The notes under the pieces are model-generated. The model made no database searches, was not told the DNA's origin, and saw only the letters and a program-made list of their open reading frames with translations. Shown in pieces: positions 34,287-41,665 of a DNA stretch of 63,037 nt. Position numbers and translations under genes: made by a program. Within the stretch, counting starts at the first letter, position 1. Every line of letters starts with the position of its first letter. The DNA lies in NCBI GenBank assembly GCA_038043465.1, contig JBBTBX010000016.1:1-63037 (forward strand), in the 5' to 3' direction. This DNA is from SXRF01 sp038043465. GTDB taxonomy: Bacteria; Pseudomonadota; Alphaproteobacteria; Rickettsiales; SXRF01.

Positions 34287-34575
34287 TTCACTCTCCTTAA
34301 AATTAATTTTTAAACTGTTAACGATGTTAGTTGAACAGCCCACAATATAAAAATGAAGATTGTGTGACAATTGGCAATTGGGGTTATCCTTTGCATTGTA
34401 AGTATAGGTAATATTGTAATTTATGGCGTATCTATGGTTAATAGTCCACAATTTGATTATTTCTTGCCTTCTAGCCGTTTTTGTTATAGGCTTAATTAAC
34501 GAAATGTTAATTAATAACCGTCTAAAGTCCTTATAAGCTTATGAATAAGGTATAGTAATCGGTACATAACGGGAT

Positions 34576-35655
34576 ATGATAAAAAATAAGAAAATTCTAC
34601 AAAAGCTTCTTTTGCTGATTGCGTTGTTTACCGCGCAACCTGCTGTTGCTTATGCCCAGATTGGCGACCCGCTTATAGAAGGCGCGAAGCTCTGTACCTA
34701 CCAGCTCAAGCGTTATGAGGCTGAATATGGTATTCCGCAACATTTGCTCTCTGCAATTGCTTCTACTGAATCCGGTCGTTTCCACAGTAGATTGAAAATC
34801 AAATTGCCGTGGCCATGGACGATAAATGCTGGTGGTAAAGGATATTTTTTTGATACTAAGGAAGAGGCGATTGAGGCTGCTAAGGAATTAATGGCAAAAG
34901 GTGTGGAAAGCATGGATATTGGCTGTATGCAGGTCAATATACGTCATCATCCCAATGCTTTTTCATCTCTGTCGCAGGGGTTTGAACCTGAATATAATGT
35001 TGCTTATGCCGCTAATTTTTTAAAAGGTCTTTATCAGGAAGAAAATTCATGGCGCAAGGCAGCCAGTAATTATCATTCCAGAACCCCGAAGTTTGGCACT
35101 AAATATATAGGGTTGGTGTATAATAACTGGTTTCAGATACTGGATAAGTTGCGTACTGCTCGCCTTAACGTTCCAAGCAGTTCAATAAGCGCGTTGCGTG
35201 ATATGCAGCAGGCAAAGCTGGATACAGTTTCCCCGAAACATATTAAAGTTGGTGAAGAGGGTAAAAATAATACCGTATATAAAATGCCATCCATGAAAAC
35301 AATAAAAGTTAGTTCACAAGGAGTCGTAACTCAGAATAATGGGGCGAGGAAACGTGAAAACGGTGTAATAGTAGTGCGTCCGGAAATAAAAGTAGTAGGG
35401 AGCCCTGCTTTGATTCCAGACAGAAAAAATACTCCGCCTGAACCTATGGTGGTTGCCGACGCAAATCTAATCGGAGGTAGGCAGAGCATATTGGATATGC
35501 CACCAAGTGCCGGTGGTGATACAAAAATTCAGGTTGCTGCAGACACAGCTGAACCGGAAGCAAAAATCATTCGTCTTGATAATAAATTAGTTAGACAGCC
35601 AGTGAATAATGTGACAAATAAAAAGTCTGGACCTAATTTTATTTTCAATGACTAG
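34576..35655 (+). CDS. lytic transglycosylase-like (SLT domain) protein
   Basis: 359 aa. Signal peptide (LLLLIALFTAQPAVAYA). The SLT/goose-lysozyme-like domain covers residues about 35-200, with the catalytic Glu in SAIASTESGR, the GCMQVNIRHHP motif and AANFLKGLYQEENSWRKAASNYHS. It should cut peptidoglycan in the periplasm. The C-terminal 150 residues are low-complexity and charged. It may make wall gaps for the nearby Tad pilus, which is inference from position only. It is followed 6 bases later by the zinc-finger gene. Confidence 0.88.
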   Translation: MIKNKKILQKLLLLIALFTAQPAVAYAQIGDPLIEGAKLCTYQLKRYEAEYGIPQHLLSAIASTESGRFHSRLKIKLPWPWTINAGGKGYFFDTKEEAIEAAKELMAKGVESMDIGCMQVNIRHHPNAFSSLSQGFEPEYNVAYAANFLKGLYQEENSWRKAASNYHSRTPKFGTKYIGLVYNNWFQILDKLRTARLNVPSSSISALRDMQQAKLDTVSPKHIKVGEEGKNNTVYKMPSMKTIKVSSQGVVTQNNGARKRENGVIVVRPEIKVVGSPALIPDRKNTPPEPMVVADANLIGGRQSILDMPPSAGGDTKIQVAADTAEPEAKIIRLDNKLVRQPVNNVTNKKSGPNFIFND

Positions 35656-35661
35656 GGTAAG

Positions 35662-35847
35662 ATGACAAACCATAAGACAAACGAGAAATTCTTTGAGGAA
35701 GTAGTTGTATCTTCATCGGAAGTGGTTTGTGACGGTGGTGGAGCGTCTTTTGGTCATCCCCGTGTGTATTTGCATATTGAACGGGAGAAAGGCTATATAG
35801 TTTGCCCATATTGCAGCCGCAGCTATATTCTTAAATCTTCTCATTAG
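35662..35847 (+). CDS. CHCC zinc-finger protein (NDUFS6-like)
   Basis: 61 aa. The zinc ligands Cys-...-His-...-Cys-x2-Cys are seen in VVCDGGGASFGHPRVYLHI and IVCPYCSRSY. This small family is widespread in alphaproteobacteria and is the ancestor-like relative of the mitochondrial complex I subunit NDUFS6. Its bacterial role is not established. It is probably co-transcribed with the transglycosylase. Confidence 0.88.
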   Translation: MTNHKTNEKFFEEVVVSSSEVVCDGGGASFGHPRVYLHIEREKGYIVCPYCSRSYILKSSH

Positions 35848-35886
35848 CTCTACGCACCCCGTCCGTTGCGTATAACAGGAGCTACT

Positions 35887-36573
35887 TTACTTACTATGTT
35901 TTTTCTGTTTCTGTAACCTGAGTTTGTTGATAACATCAAGCCTCCAGCGCAAACCGGTATCCACTGCTATATATATTCCGTTCACCATAACCTCTACACC
36001 ATTGGAGTTAGGCAGGTAGTTGTCACTTATGGTTCTTTCTGAATTTCCTGCAATATCCTGAAGGGTATATGGATATAAAGGTACGGTCTTACCGATCTTA
36101 GTAAAAAAATCGACAATCTTTTTATTATATTCAGCATCCGAGGTTGTTGGCATTTTAGGAGCCATCACAATAACGTAAACCCCTTTCTTCTGTAAAGAAT
36201 CGACAATTTTTTTGATATTAGAAGTTATACCTATGGCACTGAATTCACGCTTTAGGTCTGTTTCTCCTAATTGCACTATAACCAGATCAGGAGAAATTCC
36301 TATGAGGTTTGGCAGTTTTTCAAGAGCTGCTGGGGTAGTGAATTCTGTTTCGCCCATTGCCAGAACGCTGACATCAAAACCAATCGTTCTGAGCCTTTTT
36401 TCCAGCTGATGAGGAAACGTCTGCTCAACAGGAAGGTAGCTGTTTGAGGTTAAAACGTCACCATATATAACTACAAGCAGTTGCTGTGAAGAAGACGTGA
36501 CAAACTGAGCAACAGCTTGCGAAGTGTAGAACAAAAAACAGCAGGTAAATATCAGAAATTTCAATATATTCAT
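35887..36573 (-). CDS. SGNH-fold protein with degenerate catalytic residues
   Basis: 228 aa with a signal peptide (FLIFTCCFLFYTSQAVAQ). The whole length aligns by eye to TesA-like SGNH esterases. However, block I reads YGDVL where GDSL is expected, so the nucleophilic Ser is Val. Block III reads QLGETD instead of GxND, and block V reads DNYLPN where D-x-x-H-P-N is expected, so the catalytic His is Leu. It is therefore likely a non-catalytic periplasmic binding protein. The C-terminus is basic. It is single-gene and convergent with the zinc-finger gene. Confidence 0.72.
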   Translation of the reverse strand: MNILKFLIFTCCFLFYTSQAVAQFVTSSSQQLLVVIYGDVLTSNSYLPVEQTFPHQLEKRLRTIGFDVSVLAMGETEFTTPAALEKLPNLIGISPDLVIVQLGETDLKREFSAIGITSNIKKIVDSLQKKGVYVIVMAPKMPTTSDAEYNKKIVDFFTKIGKTVPLYPYTLQDIAGNSERTISDNYLPNSNGVEVMVNGIYIAVDTGLRWRLDVINKLRLQKQKKHSK

Positions 36574-36638
36574 ATATATAGTTGTAACTTTTTTCTGAGT
36601 TTAATTCAAGAATATTCCTGATTATATGATATTATTTT

Positions 36639-37823
36639 TTAAGTTTTTATTCCCATGGCGTGTTTCATAAATAATTTTTTAACGATTGGTATTCTTGCCA
36701 CAGTCCAAAGACCGATATCACGGGCTATTTGCATGGCTAAAATATTATTAGAAAACAACCTGTTCAATAGATCAGTAGCCGTCAGCATGGAAATATTGTC
36801 AAATTTTCGCAGATTATCATAATCTGCAATAATATTCTCCGCTCCAATATCAAGCCCCAGATTATGCTGTTTAATAATTAAGTCTGCCAGAACTGATACA
36901 TCGCGAAATCCAAGATTTACACCCTGACCGGCGATAGGATGCATTCCATGTGCTGCATCACCAATAACCGCCACCCGCCTGGTTGTATATTTCTTCGCAT
37001 GCAATAAGGATAATGGATAAGAAAAGCGTCCGTGAGCAGAGTAAATATCACCTAGATAACCACCTATACGCTCACTTATTTCCTGGATGAATTCATCTTC
37101 AGGTAACTCCAGATACAGATTTACCCGGTCATCAGGCTCAACCCAAACTAATGATGATCTATTGCCAGTCATTGGCAGGACAGCAAAAGGTCCAATCGGG
37201 AAGAAACGTTCCTGCGCCAGACCATTATGCGGTAAGCTGTGTTCTATTGTTGTAACAATTGCGGTTTGTCCATAACTCCATGTGGTTATGCCTATGCCAG
37301 CCAGGGCACGTGCTTGCGAAATACGACCATCGGCTGCTATGACTAATCTTGCCTGCAGAGTTTTATTATCTGTTCCGGTTATAGCCGCATTATAATCAGT
37401 TTGCGTAAGATTTGCTATTGTGAAATTCTCAATCAGTTCAATATTATTATGGGAAGAAACTGTGCGGTGCAAAGCATGGCGGGTATAGCGGTTTTCAACT
37501 ATATAGCCAAAAGGATCGCTGCTAACATCATTATGATCGAAATGCAGGAAAAATGGCGTTGCGCCATCGGTGACGCGAATGTCCAGAATTGGCTCGGCGT
37601 GGGCTTCCATAAATTCCCACACACCGATACTATCAAGTATATGCTTTGAACCAAGGGCAATAGCACTGACGCGCCCGTCAAACTTCTCTTCAAATTGTAT
37701 GCTTATATTATGTTTTTCGATTACTGCTATACTTAACCCGGCGCGTGCGAGAGCAATTGCTATGCTCATTCCAACCATGCCAGCACCAACTATTATAACG
37801 TCGTAGCTTTTGATATTTGTCAT
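36639..37823 (-). CDS. UbiH/COQ6-family FAD-dependent hydroxylase
   Basis: Aromatic-ring hydroxylase of ubiquinone synthesis. 394 aa. The FAD motif GAGMVGMSIAIALARAG is at the N-terminus, DGRVSAIALGS follows near residue 50, and the second FAD motif IGDAAHGMHPIAGQGVNLG is near 285. These are the UbiH/UbiF/UbiI/VisC group signatures. Which ring position it hydroxylates cannot be told; alphaproteobacteria often use a single broad enzyme such as UbiL or UbiM. It is transcribed alone. Confidence 0.92.
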   Translation of the reverse strand: MTNIKSYDVIIVGAGMVGMSIAIALARAGLSIAVIEKHNISIQFEEKFDGRVSAIALGSKHILDSIGVWEFMEAHAEPILDIRVTDGATPFFLHFDHNDVSSDPFGYIVENRYTRHALHRTVSSHNNIELIENFTIANLTQTDYNAAITGTDNKTLQARLVIAADGRISQARALAGIGITTWSYGQTAIVTTIEHSLPHNGLAQERFFPIGPFAVLPMTGNRSSLVWVEPDDRVNLYLELPEDEFIQEISERIGGYLGDIYSAHGRFSYPLSLLHAKKYTTRRVAVIGDAAHGMHPIAGQGVNLGFRDVSVLADLIIKQHNLGLDIGAENIIADYDNLRKFDNISMLTATDLLNRLFSNNILAMQIARDIGLWTVARIPIVKKLFMKHAMGIKT

Positions 37824-37926
37824 GAAGCAAGACCTTCAGTAGTGTTGGGCGACCATATTACAGAGATATATCAGATTTATTCAATTTTTCCTGCAGTGAC
37901 AATATAATATAAATAAGGGTGGCAAT

Positions 37927-38310
37927 TTAAAACATAGCCATGCATATATCATCGGCAAGCTCAATCTGTCTAATACCAAGCTTTTTTAGCAGATCAGCTA
38001 AATTCTTGTGACCAGGCTCACTTGGTGCTTTCTCTGAAATTACTCTATCTATTCCACCTTCAATGGCACTTGCGACAGCTGATTCAGAAACAGGCATTTT
38101 ATTACGAAATTTGCTTCTCCAATAATTAATATCAGATGTTACTGTGGTAGGGCTATTTGTAAGTGGTTGATCACCAGCAGCGACAACATCAGCAACATGC
38201 TTGCCTAAGTCAGATTTATTTTCAATAACACTGCTTACATATTCATTTGGCAGAATGCCTCTATTTCCCAATTCTTCAACCACCGAAGCTTGAACTTGCT
38301 GAGAAACCAT
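37927..38310 (-). CDS. unknown protein
   Basis: Not recognised. 127 aa, mostly helical and charged, with no signal or membrane segment. It ends with a Leu-rich helix (NLADLLKKLGIRQIELADDICMAMF, summarised). It lies 25 bases downstream of another unknown on the same strand, so the two may form a unit. No motif suggests a function. Confidence 0.55.
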   Translation of the reverse strand: MVSQQVQASVVEELGNRGILPNEYVSSVIENKSDLGKHVADVVAAGDQPLTNSPTTVTSDINYWRSKFRNKMPVSESAVASAIEGGIDRVISEKAPSEPGHKNLADLLKKLGIRQIELADDICMAMF

Positions 38311-38335
38311 ACCTGATTATCCTATTATCTACTAT

Positions 38336-38839
38336 TTACTGCGAAATACTGTATTGGTGCATCATCAGGGCGATACGGCTGTCACGGGCTTTCAGCGCGT
38401 CAATCTCTGCCTTATTCATAATATTCTGCAGAGAAATCTGGGCGAATTCAAAGAATATGGCAACCACCTTGTCCAGTTGGTCTTTGATTTTCTTCACTAT
38501 GCTGTTCGTAAGGGCAACAGTTTCACTTCCAAGTTTCTTAGAGGTAAGCTTAGCATTTTCCTGATATTCATTTATCGTAATAAAAATCCTACGCAATGCT
38601 GCCTCGATGCGTTTCTTGCTGAATTTATTGGAAGAACGCTTTTCTTTGTTTTCCGCAATCAATATAAATTCTTCGACCAGAACATCGGAAGAGTCAGCGA
38701 TTTCGTTGATTAACGGTTCGATCATGTCAAGATGAGCCTGTGGATCTTTTGCAGGAGAATTTTCAACGGTAGCAAGAAGCTCTTCCGCTGAGTCACACAG
38801 GGAGGTTATATCATTATATCTGGATTTATAATCATCCAT
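38336..38839 (-). CDS. unknown helical protein
   Basis: Not recognised. 167 aa from 38839, chosen because AAGGA lies 7 bases upstream; a further ATG at 38866 is possible. It is nearly all alpha-helix with coiled-coil character (NDITSLCDSAEELLATVE; KKIKDQLDKVVAIFFEFAQ). It contains basic KKRIEAALRR and resembles flagellar or chemotaxis accessory helical proteins only in composition. It is upstream of the 127-aa unknown. Confidence 0.6.
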   Translation of the reverse strand: MDDYKSRYNDITSLCDSAEELLATVENSPAKDPQAHLDMIEPLINEIADSSDVLVEEFILIAENKEKRSSNKFSKKRIEAALRRIFITINEYQENAKLTSKKLGSETVALTNSIVKKIKDQLDKVVAIFFEFAQISLQNIMNKAEIDALKARDSRIALMMHQYSISQ

Positions 38840-38977
38840 TGAATAGTCCTTAATTTTCATAATCAACCCGTTCTGTACTATATTTTATATATGTATTACA
38901 TTTATCGCTGCATTGATAATAAAGTATTTGTTGTAAATTAGTATGACAATTTTATGACAATTTTATGATAGGTAAAA

Positions 38978-39010
38978 AAATAGCCCGACGTTTGTATCGG
39001 CGGGCTATTT
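38978..39010 (-). terminator. bactofilin gene terminator
   Basis: 10-bp stem AAATAGCCCG (38978-38987) / CGGGCTATTT (39001-39010). On the minus strand it is followed by a T-run, 22 bases after the bactofilin stop. Confidence 0.88.
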
Positions 39011-39031
39011 TATGTCATATAAAACAGAGTC

Positions 39032-39790
39032 TTAAGCGGCAACCCTATCTTCCTTCGTTGCATTTCTGGAGATAGGACGGTTGCCGGTTACTGCCGCCGC
39101 ACCACCAATTTTAATCTCTCCGGTAAGTTCTCCGCCACGTTCAATCTCAATTTCACCATATGAAATCTTACCGCGAACCTTGCCGGTTGCATAAATAACC
39201 AAGCGACCACGTACAACCAAATCGCCTTCAAATAAGCCGCTTATTTCTGCATCTTCAATATGAGCAGAGCCTTTAAAAGAGCCACATTCAGAAATTTCTA
39301 CGGTATGAACGTCATTAAGTGTTGCATCAACCTTGCCCTCAATTACCAGGCGGTCGCAGGTTGCTATTTCACCCTTAAGCAATATGTCGTTGCCGACAGT
39401 AAGCACGCGCTTCGCACCAGATTTTGATTTATCTGAAATAGGAAGTGGTGGTGCAAAAGTTGCCGGCGTAACTGGAGCAGCCTGTTTAGCTTCAGGAAGG
39501 CGGTTGCGTGTTAAATCAGCGGACAACGGTGCTGCAGAAGAAGATGCAGACGATGGACGGAAAGAATTAGCCGTTGGTGCTGGGCTCGGACGAGGGGTAT
39601 GGGTAGATTGCTGACTGCTCTGTTGCGCAGTTGCTACTGGCGCAGAACTCGCGCTGCTGCTGCTGGCATTAAAGCTAGAACTAGCTTGTTGAGCAGCAGG
39701 CTTTTCATCATGAACAGCCTCATCCTGCATTTCTTCTTGATCTGTATCGGAATCAAACAATCCTTCTTCTTTACGACGGAACATATCCAT
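39032..39790 (-). CDS. bactofilin, polymer-forming cytoskeletal protein
   Basis: 252 aa. The N-terminal 110 residues are acidic, then Ser/Ala/Pro/Gln-rich and probably disordered. The bactofilin (DUF583) beta-helix covers about 125-235 (VGNDILLKGEIATCDRLVIEGKV, summarised; then GSAHIEDAEISGLFEGDLVV and KISYGEIEIERGGEL). Bactofilins polymerise without nucleotide and scaffold envelope or polarity complexes. The disordered tail is longer than usual. It is a single-gene unit with a clear terminator. Confidence 0.92.
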   Translation of the reverse strand: MDMFRRKEEGLFDSDTDQEEMQDEAVHDEKPAAQQASSSFNASSSSASSAPVATAQQSSQQSTHTPRPSPAPTANSFRPSSASSSAAPLSADLTRNRLPEAKQAAPVTPATFAPPLPISDKSKSGAKRVLTVGNDILLKGEIATCDRLVIEGKVDATLNDVHTVEISECGSFKGSAHIEDAEISGLFEGDLVVRGRLVIYATGKVRGKISYGEIEIERGGELTGEIKIGGAAAVTGNRPISRNATKEDRVAA

Positions 39791-39924
39791 TCTCCTGACT
39801 ATAGTTTGCGGTTATATCTGGTACACAAAGCACCAGCCCACATTTTTTTACGCTGGTACATTACTGTACAAAATCTATAAGAAAATATTACATCGCGCTA
39901 CAACAATTTATAGTTTTTTAATAC

Positions 39925-40992
39925 TTATTTTTCGCGCAGGGTTTTTCTTCTGAAAAATACGTTGCTTGCAGAAAATTTAAATAATGGATTTGTAAGTGCA
40001 ACATTGAGTAACCAATTTGGTGAGAGGTGTTCGTAAATTTTTCTCAGTCCCAATTTTAGATAAAAACGCGGATAAATTTTTGCCATCACATCGGCAGGAT
40101 TTTCTCCACCACGTAATAAATTTTCTGCGATGGTTTCACCAAGTATTTTGCCATAATGCAGTGCGGTGTGAATCCCGCCAGCGGTAAGCGGAGAGACGAT
40201 TCCAGCCGAATCACCAAGCAAAATTACGTTGCCGCGTGCAAATGGTGAAACCAATCCGCCGACTGGAATTAATCCGCCACGCCGCGCCACAATTTTTGCC
40301 CCAGAAAAATCCACAACATCTTTCATGCGCGTAGCGAATGCGTCGATGTCTGGTCGCTTAGGCATACGACATGCCACCCCCACTTGCGTCACTCCCACGC
40401 TTGGGATAACCCAACCGAGATAGCCATAAGCAAGCGTTTGGTCTAGGAAACAATAAAAACTATTTTGTGGAAGGTTCAGACCTTCATATTCAGATTCTGC
40501 GCCGAGTAAAAATTTTGTGTTTTGTCCAAGAAAAAAATGATCGGCAACTTTCGAGCGTGGGCCATCCGCTCCAATCAGAAATTTACAAGTAAACGCGCCA
40601 TCATTTACAATGATATTTCCATCTTTCTCCACTGCATTTTCATAAGGTGTGTCATATAAAATAGTCGCGCCTGCTTTCTCTGCTTCATCTGACAAATGCT
40701 GCATTAAGGCAGGTGTATTAGTAGTCAGGAAGAAATAATCAGGTGCGTGCAGGTCTATATATTTAAGGTTAGGGGCAAACAGGCGCACATCGGTGACTTT
40801 GCGGGTCACGCGCTCAGGAATTGCAAATTCCTCGGCACATTCACCAACGATAATGCCCGTAGTGTGCATCCCCACACCTGCAGCTTTTTTACGCTCCAGC
40901 AGGGTGACACTAACCCCAGCCGCAGCCAGCGTCCGCGCACACTCCAGCCCCGCAAACCCACCACCAGCTATGAGAACGTCAGTTTTGGTCAT
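39925..40992 (-). CDS. FAD-dependent oxidoreductase, geranylgeranyl-reductase-like
   Basis: 355 aa from ATG 40992 (MTKTDVLIAGGGFAGLECA). The frame stays open upstream only because a palindromic element there is open too. The dinucleotide-binding motif is at the N-terminus, VGADGPRSKVADHF in the middle, and GDSAGIVSPLTAGGIHTAL near residue 265, as in the geranylgeranyl reductase / GGR family. It could reduce isoprenoid chains or act as another lipid flavoenzyme; the substrate is unknown. No isoprenoid gene is adjacent. Confidence 0.85.
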   Translation of the reverse strand: MTKTDVLIAGGGFAGLECARTLAAAGVSVTLLERKKAAGVGMHTTGIIVGECAEEFAIPERVTRKVTDVRLFAPNLKYIDLHAPDYFFLTTNTPALMQHLSDEAEKAGATILYDTPYENAVEKDGNIIVNDGAFTCKFLIGADGPRSKVADHFFLGQNTKFLLGAESEYEGLNLPQNSFYCFLDQTLAYGYLGWVIPSVGVTQVGVACRMPKRPDIDAFATRMKDVVDFSGAKIVARRGGLIPVGGLVSPFARGNVILLGDSAGIVSPLTAGGIHTALHYGKILGETIAENLLRGGENPADVMAKIYPRFYLKLGLRKIYEHLSPNWLLNVALTNPLFKFSASNVFFRRKTLREK

Positions 40993-41026
40993 TTGTTTCC
41001 GTAATCCCGTGGGTAGCATAGCTACA

Positions 41027-41091
41027 GCGCAGGATCTTTTGCAATTATAACTAGATCCTGTGCTACTGCTTCGCAGTCCACAGGATGACAT
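41027..41091. repeat. palindromic element upstream of the flavoprotein
   Basis: Shares most of its bases with 45134-45196 in alaS: GCGCAGGATCTTTT, then AGATCCTGTGCT, CTGCTT-GCAG and CACAGGATGACA. The inner arms AGGATC / GATCCT and TGTGCTACTGCTTCGCAG are visible. It directly abuts the duplicated thiC end at 41093. Confidence 0.8.
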
Positions 41092-41092
41092 T

Positions 41093-41135
41093 ACCCAACC
41101 TTCTGGTAAAGCTCCCCGCCAGATTCTTTGAATTT
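41093..41135 (-). repeat. displaced duplicate of the thiC 3' end (copy A)
   Basis: 43 bases with about four mismatches to 41668-41710. Read on the minus strand it encodes KFKESGGELYQKVG and a stop (with 41092), nearly identical to the ThiC C-terminus KFKESGGEIYQKVG. Most mismatches are silent. It flanks the second BrnT/BrnA pair. Confidence 0.85.
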
Positions 41136-41406
41136 ACTGGTTAGCTGAATCACTAATAAACTTATGCACTACAGAAGTAGCTAAATCTGTGGAAGAAACA
41201 CCATCCCTTTGCGCGATATTATTCAGAGATTCTATATCATTAGGTGACAGGTGCAGCACGATAATCTCATTACCATCAACTACTATCTTAGCTTTTCGTA
41301 TCTCGCTGGCTGGTGGCAATACCCCATGCACCACATTAAAATCATCAGCGGTTAAGCCAGCTACATCATCCCAAGGATTTTCTTCATATATTATTTTTTT
41401 TGGCAT
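41134..41406 (-). CDS. BrnA-like antitoxin (second pair)
   Basis: 90 aa from ATG 41406, overlapping the toxin gene by 23 bases; a longer frame to 41460 is open but would overlap more. The N-terminus (PKKIIYEENPWDDVAGLTADDF) suits toxin binding. The C-terminal part (IIVLHLSPNDIESLNNIAQRDG) is weaker than a classic BrnA ribbon-helix-helix but of the same kind. Its stop codon lies in the first bases of the thiC-end duplicate. Confidence 0.72.
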   Translation of the reverse strand: MPKKIIYEENPWDDVAGLTADDFNVVHGVLPPASEIRKAKIVVDGNEIIVLHLSPNDIESLNNIAQRDGVSSTDLATSVVHKFISDSANQ

Positions 41407-41659
41407 AAATTTTAGTTCCTTCTCTCCAGTAAGCAGCACCGAATATTCTAACTTTTTCATTACGATAGGTAAAGCGCACCGTCATAACTACACCATCTAC
41501 TTTACCATAGCAAAAAAAGCGTAATTCTTCAAGGCTATGTTTAGGGTCGTCGGCTATTACCACATAATCATCAGAAAAAGCCTTAGTGGCAGTTGTAAAA
41601 GAAATATTATGTTTTAGCTGATTTTCTAAATCCTTTTTATTATCCCATTCAAATTGCAT
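41384..41659 (-). CDS. BrnT-family toxin (second pair)
   Basis: 91 aa. The N-terminus FEWDNKKDLENQLKHNISF is the BrnT hallmark (W-D-xxK-xxxN-xxKH). The end VRIFGAAYWREGTKIYAKK keeps the position of the conserved Arg. It starts 6 bases after the thiC stop, followed by the antitoxin. The pair is bracketed by two copies of the thiC 3' end, so it looks like an inserted cassette. Confidence 0.87.
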   Translation of the reverse strand: MQFEWDNKKDLENQLKHNISFTTATKAFSDDYVVIADDPKHSLEELRFFCYGKVDGVVMTVRFTYRNEKVRIFGAAYWREGTKIYAKKNNI

Positions 41660-41665
41660 GATATA

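Noticed and set aside
41092..41135. a second, truncated thiC gene
   Set aside because: Only the last 14 codons and stop are duplicated. It is better explained as a flank of the BrnT/BrnA insertion.
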